A DNA stretch of 64,000 nucleotides from assembly GCF_900141985.1 (NCBI RefSeq), contig NZ_FQZK01000001.1, forward strand, positions 124,001 to 188,000. Direction: 5' to 3'. The notes under the pieces are model-generated. The model was not told where the DNA came from. It saw nothing but the letters and a program-made list of their open reading frames with translations, and made no database searches. The translations under genes and the position numbers were made by a program. Below are positions 24,495 through 31,819 of this stretch, piece after piece. The first letter of the stretch is position 1. Each line of letters opens with the position of its first letter. Source of the DNA: Nocardiopsis flavescens. Its GTDB lineage: Bacteria; Actinomycetota; Actinomycetes; Streptosporangiales; Streptosporangiaceae.

Positions 24495-25268
24495 GTGAGC
24501 ACCTACCACGGCGTCGCCCTGATGCGCCGCCCCGGGCCGAACCTGGCGCGGGGCATCGTCACCCACATCGACCGGGTGGAGGTCGACCCGGTCCTGGCGG
24601 CCCGCCAGTACACCATCTACCAGGAGGCGCTGGCCTCGGCGGGGTGGCGGGTGTACGAGGTGGACCCGGCGCCCGAGCACCCCGACTCGGTGTTCGTGGA
24701 GGACCCCGTGGTGGTCTGCGGCGACCTCGCGGTGCTGACCCGCTCCGGGGCGCCGGAGCGGCGCGGGGAGGTCGAGGGCGTGGAGGCGGCCGTGCGCGGC
24801 CTGGGGCTGCGGGTGGCGCGGATCGAGGCGCCGGGGACCCTGGACGGGGGCGACGTCCTCCAGGTGGGGGCCACCGTGTACGTGGGGGTGGGCGGGCGCA
24901 CCGACGAGGCGGGCGCGGCCCAGCTGGAGCGGCTGCTCAAGCCGATGGGCCGGGAGGTGCGCCGGGTGGCGCTGGGGGCGGCGCTGCACCTGAAGTCGGC
25001 GGTCACGGCGCTGGGCGACGGCACCCTGGTGGGCCTGGAGGAGCTGGTGGACGCCGCGGCGCTGCCGCCGCTGCTGCGCCCGCGGGAGGAGCCCGGCGCG
25101 CACGTGCTGCCGCTGGGCGGCCGGGACGTGCTCATCAGCGCCGCGGCGCACGAGACCGTCCACGAGCTGTCCGGGCGGGGGTGGCGGGTGCTGCCGGTGG
25201 ACATCTCCGAGTTCGAGAAGCTGGAGGCGTGCGTGACCTGCCTGAGCGTGCTGCTCCCCGGCCGGTGA
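24495..25268 (+). CDS. Dimethylarginine dimethylaminohydrolase-like (DDAH) amidinotransferase-fold enzyme
   Basis: A 257-residue guanidine-modifying enzyme. The core motifs are PDSVFVEDPVVVCGDLAVLT (about 56-75), GTLDGGDVLQVGATVYVG (about 114-131), the catalytic His in LHLKSAVT (H165) and the nucleophile Cys near the end in CVTCLSV (C249). DDAHs hydrolyse N-methylated arginines to citrulline and methylamines; related enzymes act on arginine itself, so substrate should be held open. GTG at 24495 has GGAAGG about ten bases upstream. It is alone between a divergent oxidase and a downstream flavoprotein gene that begins about 90 bases later with its own operator. Confidence 0.88.
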   Translation: MSTYHGVALMRRPGPNLARGIVTHIDRVEVDPVLAARQYTIYQEALASAGWRVYEVDPAPEHPDSVFVEDPVVVCGDLAVLTRSGAPERRGEVEGVEAAVRGLGLRVARIEAPGTLDGGDVLQVGATVYVGVGGRTDEAGAAQLERLLKPMGREVRRVALGAALHLKSAVTALGDGTLVGLEELVDAAALPPLLRPREEPGAHVLPLGGRDVLISAAAHETVHELSGRGWRVLPVDISEFEKLEACVTCLSVLLPGR

Positions 25269-25289
25269 CCTGACCCCGCCGCCCCCCGT

Positions 25290-25306
25290 TTTGCCATTAC
25301 GGCAAA
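25290..25306. promoter_or_regulatory. Palindromic operator before the flavoprotein gene
   Basis: TTTGCC-ATTAC-GGCAAA: perfect 6-bp arms with a 5-nt centre, in a rare AT-rich stretch about 55 bases before the GTG at 25361. No regulator gene is adjacent, so the binding protein is unknown; spacing and half-site suggest a small dimeric HTH protein. Confidence 0.55.
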
Positions 25307-25360
25307 GTTTTTTGTGCTGGACGCCCGACGGGCCGCATCCTGGTCGCGGAGGTGATCGAG

Positions 25361-26389
25361 GTGACGGATCGAGACGGCACCCGCGACTACGACGTGGTGG
25401 TGATCGGCGGCGGTGCGGCCGGGCTGAGCGGGGCGGTGTCCCTGGCCCGCTCGCGCCGCTCGGTGGCGGTGGTGGACGCGGGCGAGCCCCGCAACGCCCC
25501 CGCCGAGGGGGTGCACGTGCTGCTGGGCCGGGAGGGCGTCGACCCCCTGGACCTGCTGGCCCGGGGGCGCGAGGAGCTGCGCGGCTACGGCGGCGAGGTG
25601 GTCGGCGGCCGGGTCGTGGGCGCCGCCCGCGAGGACGGGGGGTTCGCGGTGCGCCTGTCCGACGGGCGCACCCTGCGCTCGCGCCGCCTGCTGGTGGCCA
25701 CCGGCCTGGCGGACGAGCTGCCGGACGTGGCGGGCCTGGGCGACCGGTGGGGGCGGGACGTGATCCACTGCCCCTACTGCCACGGCTGGGAGGTGCGGGG
25801 GCAGCGGATCGGCGTGCTCTCCAGCGGACCGATGTCGGTGCACCAGGCGCTGCTCATGCGCCAGCTGAGCGAGGACGTCGTGTTCTTCGCCCACACCGCC
25901 GACCCGGTGGGCGCCGAGGACCGCGAGCGGATGCGGGCCCTGGGCATCGAGGTCGTCCAGGGCGCGGTCGCCGCGGTGGAGACCGCCGGCGACCGCCTGA
26001 GCGGGGTGCGCCTGGGAGACGGGCGGGTGGTGGAGCGCGACGCCCTGGCGGTGGCCACCCGCATGGTGGCGCGCGCCGGCTTCCTGGCGGAGCTGGGCCT
26101 GCCCCTGCGCGAGCACCCCATGGGGGTCGGCGAGCACGTGGAGGCGGAGTTCGGCGGGCGCACGGAGGTGGCGGGCGTGTGGGCGGCGGGCAACGTCACC
26201 GACCTGACCGCCCAGGTGGGCGCGGCCGCCGCGGCGGGCACGATGGCCGGGGCGCAGATCAACGCGGACCTGGTCATGGAGGAGGCCGACCGCGCGGTCG
26301 CGCGGATGCGCGCCGGGCTGCCGTTCTCGGCCCGGGCGGAGGCCCGGGCGCACGAGGCGGTGGCGGGGCCGGAGCGCCACGGACTGTGA
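25361..26389 (+). CDS. Thioredoxin-reductase-like FAD/NAD(P) oxidoreductase
   Basis: A 342-residue flavoprotein: FAD fold VVVIGGGAAGLSGAVSLARS near the N-terminus, redox-active disulfide HCPYCHGWE (Cys137 and Cys140), and C-terminal FAD motif GVWAAGNVTDLTAQVG. The CPYC motif differs from the CATC usual in housekeeping thioredoxin reductases and occurs in a group of single-gene homologues including those that oxidise dithiols in antibiotic pathways (for example holomycin- or gliotoxin-type oxidases). No such cluster is present, so the partner is unknown. GTG 25361 is chosen because GGAGG lies eight bases upstream; GTG 25352 is an alternative. It is 26 bases before a methyltransferase gene, an operon. 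Confidence 0.85.
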   Translation: MTDRDGTRDYDVVVIGGGAAGLSGAVSLARSRRSVAVVDAGEPRNAPAEGVHVLLGREGVDPLDLLARGREELRGYGGEVVGGRVVGAAREDGGFAVRLSDGRTLRSRRLLVATGLADELPDVAGLGDRWGRDVIHCPYCHGWEVRGQRIGVLSSGPMSVHQALLMRQLSEDVVFFAHTADPVGAEDRERMRALGIEVVQGAVAAVETAGDRLSGVRLGDGRVVERDALAVATRMVARAGFLAELGLPLREHPMGVGEHVEAEFGGRTEVAGVWAAGNVTDLTAQVGAAAAAGTMAGAQINADLVMEEADRAVARMRAGLPFSARAEARAHEAVAGPERHGL

Positions 26390-26415
26390 CACGCGAGCGC
26401 GACGAGGGGGAGCAC

Positions 26416-27054
26416 ATGGCGCAGGACTTCGACCGGGACTACTGGGAGGACCGCTACCGCGGCCACGCGGGCGGGCACGGCGTCCCGCCCAACCCGCACC
26501 TGGTCGCCGAGGCCTCGGACCTGGAGCCCGGCCGGGCGCTGGACGCCGGGGCGGGCACCGGGGCCGAGGCCCGGTGGCTGGCCGGGCGGGGATGGCGGGT
26601 GACGGCTGCGGACATCTCCCAGGCCGCCCTGGACGCCGCCCGCGAGCGCACCGCGGACCTGGACCCGCAGGCGGCCGGGCGCATCGCGTGGGTGCGCGCG
26701 GACCTGACCGAGGGGATCCCCGGCGGGGGCGGCTACGACCTGGTGTGCAGCCACTACGCGCATCCCACCGGCGGGTACGCGGCGTTCTTCGGCCTGCTGG
26801 CGTCGGCGGTGGCGCCGGGCGGCACGCTGTTCGTCGTCGGGCACGACCACACCGGGCCCCACGGCCACGCGGGGTCCCACGGCCACGACGGGTCGCTGGA
26901 GCACGCGCGGGTGGGGGCGGCCGAGGTGGCCGCCGTGCTCGACCCCGGCGCGTGGGAGGTGCTGGTGAGCGAGTCGCGCAGCCGCGAGGTGGAGCGGGGC
27001 GGGCACCGCTCCGTCCTGCACGACGCGGTGCTGCGGGCCCGCCGCCGCGCCTGA
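26416..27054 (+). CDS. Class I SAM-dependent methyltransferase
   Basis: A 212-residue methyltransferase of the 7-beta-strand fold. Motif I is ALDAGAGTGAEARWLA (about 40-55), the acidic loop is VTAADIS, and motif IV lies around YDLVCSHYAHP. A His-rich insert HDHTGPHGHAGSHGHDG (about 139-156) follows strand 5, which is unusual and could bind a metal. ATG 26416 follows GAGGGGGAGC. It is co-transcribed with the CPYC flavoprotein upstream, suggesting a shared thiol or selenium/arsenic-type small-molecule substrate (thiopurine/tellurite methyltransferase-like proteins look similar), but this is inference. Confidence 0.85.
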   Translation: MAQDFDRDYWEDRYRGHAGGHGVPPNPHLVAEASDLEPGRALDAGAGTGAEARWLAGRGWRVTAADISQAALDAARERTADLDPQAAGRIAWVRADLTEGIPGGGGYDLVCSHYAHPTGGYAAFFGLLASAVAPGGTLFVVGHDHTGPHGHAGSHGHDGSLEHARVGAAEVAAVLDPGAWEVLVSESRSREVERGGHRSVLHDAVLRARRRA

Positions 27055-27063
27055 GCGCACGCG

Positions 27064-27105
27064 CGGCGCGGTCCCGGGGAGCCCGAAGCCCCCGGGACCG
27101 CGCCG
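27064..27105. terminator. Bidirectional terminator hairpin
   Basis: CGGCGCGGTCCCGGG (27064-27078) pairs perfectly with CCCGGGACCGCGCCG (27091-27105), 12-nt loop. It sits in the 53-base gap between the convergent methyltransferase and response-regulator genes. Confidence 0.8.
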
Positions 27106-27107
27106 GT

Positions 27108-27713
27108 TCACAGCCAGTCGTGCTCGCGGGCGTAGCGGGCGGCCTCGTGCCGGGTGCGCGTCTGGGTCTTCTGCATCGCGTTGGACAGGTAGTTGCGCAC
27201 CGTCCCCTCGGCCAGGTGCAGGCGCCCGGCGATCTCGGCCACCGAGTAGCCCTCCCGGGTCTCGCGCAGCACGTCCACCTCGCGGTCGGTGAGCGGGGAG
27301 TCGTCGATGACGGCCAGCGCCGACACGTCCGGGTCGATCCACCGCTTGCCGCCGTGCAGGGTGGCCACGACCTCGGCGATGTGCGCGGGCTCGGCCGACT
27401 TGCTCACGAACCCCTGGACCCCGAGCTTGAGCGCCCGGCGCAGCACCCCGGGGCGGGCGTGGCGGGTGAGCATCAGCACCGCCTGGCCGGGCAGCTCCCG
27501 GCGCAGCCGGGCCACGGCCTCCAGCCCGTCGGTGCCGGGCATCTCCAGGTCGATGACGAGCACGTCGGGCCGGTGCCGCAGCACGGCCTCCACGGCCGCC
27601 GCGCCCTCGGCCGCCTCGGCGAGCACGGAGATGTCCCCCTCCAGGGGCAGCAGCGCCGCCAGTGCCGACCGCAGCAGGGCCTCGTCGTCGGCGAGCACCA
27701 CGGTGATGGTCAT
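27108..27713 (-). CDS. NarL/DesR-type response regulator
   Basis: A 201-residue regulator. The receiver domain has the acidic pair D9/D10, the phospho-acceptor D55 in VIDLEMPG and the conserved Lys in FVSKSAEP; the C-terminal LuxR-type HTH reads PLTDREVDVLRETREGYSVA, EIAGRLHLAEGTVRNYLS. It is the partner of the histidine kinase just upstream (gap 19 bases). The pair resembles DesK-DesR systems that sense membrane state, but targets here are not evident except the candidate divergent gene at 29070. Confidence 0.92.
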   Translation of the reverse strand: MTITVVLADDEALLRSALAALLPLEGDISVLAEAAEGAAAVEAVLRHRPDVLVIDLEMPGTDGLEAVARLRRELPGQAVLMLTRHARPGVLRRALKLGVQGFVSKSAEPAHIAEVVATLHGGKRWIDPDVSALAVIDDSPLTDREVDVLRETREGYSVAEIAGRLHLAEGTVRNYLSNAMQKTQTRTRHEAARYAREHDWL

Positions 27714-27732
27714 CTGTGTCCTCTCGTGATCG

Positions 27733-28854
27733 TCAGCGCGCGGCGGCCGGCCGGGGGGCCGGGAACGAGGCGGCCGTCAGGAACCGGTCGTCCTCGCGCC
27801 GCGCCGTCAGCTCGCCACCGGCGCCGGCCACCCGCTCCCCCAGGGCGGCCAGTCCCCGCAGCGCGGGGGTGGGCCCCTGTCCGGCGCCGTCGTTGGTGAT
27901 GATGATGCCCGTCTCGGCGAGGGTGATCCGCACCCTCGACGCCTGCGCGTGGCGCAGGATGTTGGTGGTGGTCTCGCGCAGCACCTGGCCGAGCAGGACC
28001 CCCGCCCGCTCGTCCACCTCGCCCTCGCGGTCGACCTCCACCCGGATGCCGGCGGCCTCGAAGAGGTTCTTGGCGTTCTCCAGCTCCGCGGACAGGTTGA
28101 GCCTGCGCTGGGCGTAGGCCAGCTCGCGGGTGCGGGAGATGGTGTCGCCGACCAGCTCGTACACCTCGCCCAGCTCCTTCTCGGCGCGGACGGTGTCGGC
28201 GCCCAGGAGCTTGCGGGCCAGGGCGACCTTGAGCTTGACCACGTGCAGGGTGTGCCCCTGGATGTCGTGCAGGTCGCCGGCGAAGCGCACGCGCTCGCGC
28301 ATGACGGCCATCTCGGCCTCGCGCTCGCGGGCGCGCTCCAGCTCGCCGATGACGTCGTGGACGGCGAAGACCAGCGAGACCAGGACGAACCCGCCCAGGC
28401 CGACGGCGGCCGAGGTCACGCCGTAGCGGAACAGGATCTCCAGGGGGCCCTCCGGCCCCAGGGCCGCCCGCACCCCGATCAGGACCGCGGCCAGGGCCAC
28501 GACCCCGGCGGCGGCCGCCCTGCGGTGGCGGCGCAGCTCGGAGACCAGGATGGTGGCCACGACCGCGAAGCCGTAGACCGTGGTGGCGCCGTCCAGCCAC
28601 AGGACCCCGGCGACCCACACGGCGGTGACGACGAGGGCGCCGGGGAGCATGAGCAGGGGGCGCCGGCCCGCGGTCCACAGGTTGACGGTGATCATCGTCA
28701 GGGACAGCCCCAGGCCCATGAGGAGCGCGTCCCACCAGGCCTCGGCGTCGGTGGCGATCAGCAGCGCGCCCACGGCCGCGATCGACCCCGACACGATGTC
28801 CAGGTTGAGCCGGCGCAGCCGTCCCTGTGTTTCCTCGGTCTGCTCGGACGCCAT
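27733..28854 (-). CDS. DesK-type sensor histidine kinase
   Basis: A 373-residue membrane kinase. Five or six helices occupy about residues 20-170; the dimerisation box carries phospho-acceptor H196 in GDLHDIQGHTLHVVKLKVAL, of the HisKA_3 type, and the ATP-binding domain has the N-box ETTTNILRHAQASRV and a short G-box DGAGQGPTP then GLAALGERV. It lacks a large extracytoplasmic domain, so the signal is probably within the membrane, as in DesK. It forms an operon with the response regulator. The 215-base region to the divergent gene at 29070 contains repeated GTCAC/GTGAC palindromes that may be the regulator's sites. Confidence 0.92.
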   Translation of the reverse strand: MASEQTEETQGRLRRLNLDIVSGSIAAVGALLIATDAEAWWDALLMGLGLSLTMITVNLWTAGRRPLLMLPGALVVTAVWVAGVLWLDGATTVYGFAVVATILVSELRRHRRAAAAGVVALAAVLIGVRAALGPEGPLEILFRYGVTSAAVGLGGFVLVSLVFAVHDVIGELERAREREAEMAVMRERVRFAGDLHDIQGHTLHVVKLKVALARKLLGADTVRAEKELGEVYELVGDTISRTRELAYAQRRLNLSAELENAKNLFEAAGIRVEVDREGEVDERAGVLLGQVLRETTTNILRHAQASRVRITLAETGIIITNDGAGQGPTPALRGLAALGERVAGAGGELTARREDDRFLTAASFPAPRPAAAR

Positions 28855-28939
28855 GCGCCTCCCTCTCCCGGTCCGCGGCGCGGGCCCCCGGCGGGCGCGG
28901 CGCGCCCCCAGTCTGGCCGGGTCCGGGCGGGCCCCACCA

Positions 28940-28990
28940 GTGACACGGCGTCACGGTCGGGGCGGGTGAATGTCACGGTCGGCCGGTGAC
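28940..28990. promoter_or_regulatory. Two GTGAC/GTCAC palindromes in a divergent promoter
   Basis: GTGAC-ACGGC-GTCAC (28940-28954) and GTCAC-9 nt-GTGAC (28972-28990) lie between the kinase gene (28854, minus) and the exporter-like gene (29070, plus). Repeated use of the same 5-bp half-site suggests cooperative regulator binding, possibly by the DesR-type protein; the assignment is inferred from position. Confidence 0.45.
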
Positions 28991-29069
28991 GCGGTCGCAC
29001 TGCCGCGGGAGGGGGTCGGCGGGCGACTGTTGGGGGGAACGCGATTCCCCACCGACGAAGGGTTCCACG

Positions 29070-29549
29070 ATGATCGAGTACCTCCAGGACTTCACCTCCC
29101 AGGTGCCCCAGGCCCTGCAATGGATCGTGGTGATCCTGCTCGGCATGGTCCCCTTCGTGGAGTCCTACAACGGTTCGGCGCTGGGCGTGGTGGCGGGTCT
29201 GCCCGTCTTCGTGGCGGTCCCGGCCGCGGTGGCCGGCAACCTCGTGTCCATGATGGCCGTGGTGGCGGTCTCCTCCCGGGTGCGGGAGAGGGTGCTGGCC
29301 GGCCGCGGCGGCGACGCGAGCGAGCCGTCGCCGCGCCGGGCCAAGCTGAAGGAGCGGTTCGACCGCTACGGCGTGGCCGGGGTGGCCCTGCTGGGCCCGC
29401 TGGCGCTGCCCAGCCAGATCACGGCGGCGGCGACCGTCTCCTTCGGCGCGACCCGCGGCGCGGTGGTGTTCTGGCACGCGGTCGCGATCGTGCTGTGGGG
29501 CGTGGGGGTCGGCGTCCTGGTGTCCCTGGGCGTGGCCGTCCTGACCTGA
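29070..29549 (+). CDS. Small multidrug export-like (PF06695-type) membrane protein
   Basis: A 159-residue membrane protein matching the 'putative small multi-drug export' family. Hydrophobic segments are at about 17-31, 38-72 and 108-157; conserved features are GMVPFVESYNGSALG near residue 26-40, PAAVAGNL and LLGPLALPSQITAAATVSFGATR around 106-128. The family name comes from a weakly supported annotation, and transport activity is unproven. ATG 29070 follows GAAGGG. It is divergent from the DesK/DesR operon and may be its target. Confidence 0.8.
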   Translation: MIEYLQDFTSQVPQALQWIVVILLGMVPFVESYNGSALGVVAGLPVFVAVPAAVAGNLVSMMAVVAVSSRVRERVLAGRGGDASEPSPRRAKLKERFDRYGVAGVALLGPLALPSQITAAATVSFGATRGAVVFWHAVAIVLWGVGVGVLVSLGVAVLT

Positions 29550-29554
29550 CCGGC

Positions 29555-29586
29555 CGGGTGCCCCGGCACGGGGGCCGGGGCACCCG
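29555..29586. terminator. Bidirectional terminator hairpin
   Basis: CGGGTGCCCCGGC (29555-29567) pairs perfectly with GCCGGGGCACCCG (29574-29586) around a 6-nt loop, between the convergent exporter-like and Clp-N genes. Confidence 0.8.
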
Positions 29587-29604
29587 CGGCGGGTCGCCGC
29601 GCCC

Positions 29605-30162
29605 TCACGCCGCCCGGTCCAGGAGCGCGCGGGTGCGGCGCAGGACCTCGGCGTGGGTGAGGCCGCGCGAGGCCAGCACCGAGGCCGCGGGCTCGGGCAG
29701 GCCCTGGCGGAGCAGGGCCAGCAGCAGGTGGGCGGAGTCAATGGCGTCGTGCCCGGCGGCGATGGTCTCGCGCAGGGACAGCTCCAGGACCTTCTTGGCC
29801 CTGGCGTCGAAGGGACTGCCCAGGCGCCCGCGCCGGCGCACCGGTGCCGGCCGCTCGGGCGGGGCCAGCCCCTGGGGGCCGAAGGCCTCCTCCAGGCGGC
29901 GGAACAGGGCGTCGGTGTCGATGCCCACGGCGCGCAGGGCGTGCAGCTCGCGGTCGTTGAGCCCGGCGGGTCCGGCGGGCGGGTCGGCGAGCATGGCGGG
30001 GGTGATCCCGGCGTCGGCCAGGATGCGGGCGCCGGCCCCCTCGGAGCGGGCCAGGGTGAGGAGCAGGTGGGCGGGACCGACCTTGGCGTCGCCCTGCTCG
30101 GCTGCGGTGGCGACGGCGTCGGAGACGACGGCGCGGGCGGTGCGGCTGAAGCGTTCGAACAC
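29605..30162 (-). CDS. Stand-alone Clp N-terminal (double Clp-N repeat) protein
   Basis: A 185-residue protein made of two Clp-N four-helix repeats without any AAA+ domain: FERFSRTARAVVSDAVATAA then KVGPAHLLLTLARSEGAGAR at 2-47, and FDARAKKVLELSLRETIAAG then AIDSAHLLLALLRQGLPEPA at about 117-160. Clp-N domains recognise substrates or adaptors for ClpC/ClpA; a free copy may act as an adaptor, decoy or sensor. GTG start at 30160-30162; its ribosome site GGGAG overlaps the stop of the upstream HTH gene (4-base gap), so the two are translationally coupled. The operon is headed by a doubled operator (30362-30412). A similar ClpN-HTH pair is widespread in actinomycetes, but its role is not settled to my knowledge. 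Confidence 0.85.
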   Translation of the reverse strand: MFERFSRTARAVVSDAVATAAEQGDAKVGPAHLLLTLARSEGAGARILADAGITPAMLADPPAGPAGLNDRELHALRAVGIDTDALFRRLEEAFGPQGLAPPERPAPVRRRGRLGSPFDARAKKVLELSLRETIAAGHDAIDSAHLLLALLRQGLPEPAASVLASRGLTHAEVLRRTRALLDRAA

Positions 30163-30166
30163 GGTG

Positions 30167-30361
30167 TCACTCCCGGTGGGCGTGCTTCTGGTGGACGGCC
30201 TGGCGGGTGACGCCCAGGTGGTCGGCGATCTCCTGCCAGGACCGGCCCTGTTCGCGGGCGGCGCGCACGTGCAGGGCCTCCAGGTGGTCGGCGAGTTTGC
30301 GCAGCGCGGCCACGGCGGTCAGGCCGGTGGCCGGGTCGGTCGGCGGCGTTCCCCCATGCAT
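30167..30361 (-). CDS. Mini HTH regulator, partner of the Clp-N protein
   Basis: A 64-residue DNA-binding protein: an N-terminal helix ALRKLADHLEALHVRAARE and a clear HTH GRSWQEIADHLGVTRQAVHQ ending KHAHRE, resembling sigma-70 region 4 / small HTH proteins. It has no sensor domain, so the co-encoded Clp-N protein is the likely sensing or modulating partner. The ATG at 30359-30361 abuts the operator region directly: the first palindrome starts one base upstream of it. Autoregulation by binding GTGTCAA-N6-TTGACGC is inferred from position and from the twin sites. Confidence 0.8.
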   Translation of the reverse strand: MHGGTPPTDPATGLTAVAALRKLADHLEALHVRAAREQGRSWQEIADHLGVTRQAVHQKHAHRE

Positions 30362-30412
30362 GGTGTCAATTTATCTTGACGCCCTAAGAGTGTCAAGAAG
30401 GGTTGACGCTCT
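30362..30412. promoter_or_regulatory. Twin operators GTGTCAA-N6-TTGACGC
   Basis: Site 1: GGTGTCAA-TTTATC-TTGACGCC (30362-30383). Site 2: AGAGTGTCAA-GAAGGG-TTGACGCTCT (30387-30412). Both share the half-sites TGTCAA/TTGACG with the same 6-nt spacer and one mismatch between arms. They begin immediately outside the HTH start codon at 30361 and lie 84 bases upstream of RidA, so they could control both directions. The embedded TTGAC may also serve as -35 elements. Confidence 0.75.
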
Positions 30413-30495
30413 GCCGTCGGCGGAAACGGGACGGGCACCGGGGCGGGCGCTGCGGCGTTGGACAGGGGGACAGCACCACCGAACACGGGAGACCC

Positions 30496-30900
30496 ATGAC
30501 CGCCGTCCGCCTCGTCCGCAGCGCCACCCTCACACCGGACGTCGACTACGCCTACGCGGCCACCGCCACCGGACCCCTGCGGGCGGTGTGGACCGCCGGG
30601 GCCTGCCCCCTGGACGAGAAGGGGGCCACCGTGGCCGTCGGCGACGTCGCCGGCCAGGCCGAGCAGGTCATGCGCAATCTGCGCACCGCCCTGGCCGACG
30701 CCGGGGCCTCGCTCACCGACGTCGTCAAGACCACCGTCTACGTCGCCTCCCCCCGCCAGGAGGACCTGGTGGCCGCCTGGGACGTGGTGCGCGCCCACAT
30801 GGGCGACCACGACGCACCCTCCACCCTGCTCGGGGTGGCGGCCCTGGGCTACGACGACCAGCTCGTGGAGGTGGAGGCCGTCGCCGTGGCGGCGGCCTGA
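30496..30900 (+). CDS. RidA family protein (enamine/imine deaminase-like)
   Basis: A 134-residue YjgF/YER057c/UK114-fold protein. Typical positions are visible: VWTAGACPLDEKG, QAEQVMRNLRTALADAGASL, DVVKTTVYVASPRQEDLVAA and the terminal LVEVEAVAV. RidA proteins hydrolyse reactive 2-aminoacrylate and other enamines, usually with an Arg near position 105; here the LGVAALGYDD region lacks the canonical PARS.V..... arginine, so deaminase activity is doubtful and it may be one of the non-RidA Rid subfamilies. ATG 30496 follows GGGAG. It is divergent from the HTH-ClpN operon across the twin operators. Confidence 0.85.
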   Translation: MTAVRLVRSATLTPDVDYAYAATATGPLRAVWTAGACPLDEKGATVAVGDVAGQAEQVMRNLRTALADAGASLTDVVKTTVYVASPRQEDLVAAWDVVRAHMGDHDAPSTLLGVAALGYDDQLVEVEAVAVAAA

Positions 30901-30905
30901 GCCGC

Positions 30906-30947
30906 CCGCCGGGGCGGGGACGGTGCGCACCGTCCCCGCCCCGGCGG
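30906..30947. terminator. 42-bp perfect palindrome, bidirectional terminator
   Basis: CCGCCGGGGCGGGGACGGTG-C (30906-30926) is the exact reverse complement of the adjoining 30927-30947. The stem ends at the convergent RidA and SDR stops. There is no U-tract, as usual in actinomycetes. Confidence 0.85.
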
Positions 30948-30948
30948 T

Positions 30949-31698
30949 TCAGCGCTGGGCGGCGGGGCGCACGATGATCTCGTTGACGTCCACGTCCGCG
31001 GGCTGGTCCAGGGCGAAGGCCACGGCGCGGGCGACCGCGTCGGCCGGGATGCTCCGCCTGCGGTACTCCACCATGAAGTCCGCGGCGTAGGGGTCGGTGA
31101 TGTGCTCGGCCAGCTCCGACTCCGTCACCCCCGGGGAGACGGTGGTCACCCGGACCGAGGGGTCGGACTCCACGCGCAGCCCCTCGGTCAGCGCCCGGGC
31201 CGCGAACTTGGTGGCCGAGTAGACCGCCGAGGTGGGCGGCACCTCGTAGGCGCCCACCGAGGCGACGGTCACCACGTGGCCCGACCCCTGGGCGCGAAAG
31301 TGCGGCAGCACCGCGGCGACCCCGTTGTAGAGACCCTTGACGTTGACGTCGAACATCCGGTCCCACTCGTCGACGAGCAGCGACTCCAGGCGCGACAGCA
31401 GCATCACGCCCGCGTTCGCGACCAGGACGTCCAGGCGCCCGTGCTCGGCCGCCGCCTGTGCGGCCAGGGCGGCGAAGGCGGCGCGGTCGGTCACGTCCAG
31501 GGGGTGCGCCCGCGCGGTGTGCCCGGCCGCGGTGAGGTCGTCGGCGACGGCGCGCAGGCGCTCGGCCCGCCGCCCGGTGAGGACGACCGTGTGCCCCTGC
31601 GCGGCCAGGCGCCGGGCCACCGCCTCGCCGATCCCGCTGCCCGCCCCCGTCACCAGGACGACCTTCTGTGCCGCTGTGCCCGTTCCGTGTGTGCTCAT
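30949..31698 (-). CDS. Short-chain dehydrogenase/reductase (SDR)
   Basis: A 249-residue classical SDR. Cofactor motif VVLVTGAGSGIGEAVARRLA (residues about 13-32), with R at GRRAERL after strand 2 suggesting NADP(H) preference; NAG motif VANAGVM at about 90-96; catalytic Ser in TVASVGAYE, and YSATKFAARAL with the Tyr-x-x-x-Lys pair at about 156-160. The family covers many alcohol/ketone and sugar substrates; the close look-alikes are 'serine 3-dehydrogenase/YdfG-like' oxidoreductases. Start at CAT 31696-31698. Its neighbours are RidA (convergent) and a CGNR regulator, which do not suggest a pathway. Confidence 0.9.
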   Translation of the reverse strand: MSTHGTGTAAQKVVLVTGAGSGIGEAVARRLAAQGHTVVLTGRRAERLRAVADDLTAAGHTARAHPLDVTDRAAFAALAAQAAAEHGRLDVLVANAGVMLLSRLESLLVDEWDRMFDVNVKGLYNGVAAVLPHFRAQGSGHVVTVASVGAYEVPPTSAVYSATKFAARALTEGLRVESDPSVRVTTVSPGVTESELAEHITDPYAADFMVEYRRRSIPADAVARAVAFALDQPADVDVNEIIVRPAAQR

Positions 31699-31819
31699 GG
31701 CCCCCACCCTGGCCGGGGCGGGCAGCGGGAGGAAGGCCGCGCCTCTCCGGGGTGCGCCGCACCCCCGCACGGGCGGTCCCGCGCCGGGGGCCGCGCCCCT
31801 TCCCGCCCGGTGCGCCCGC

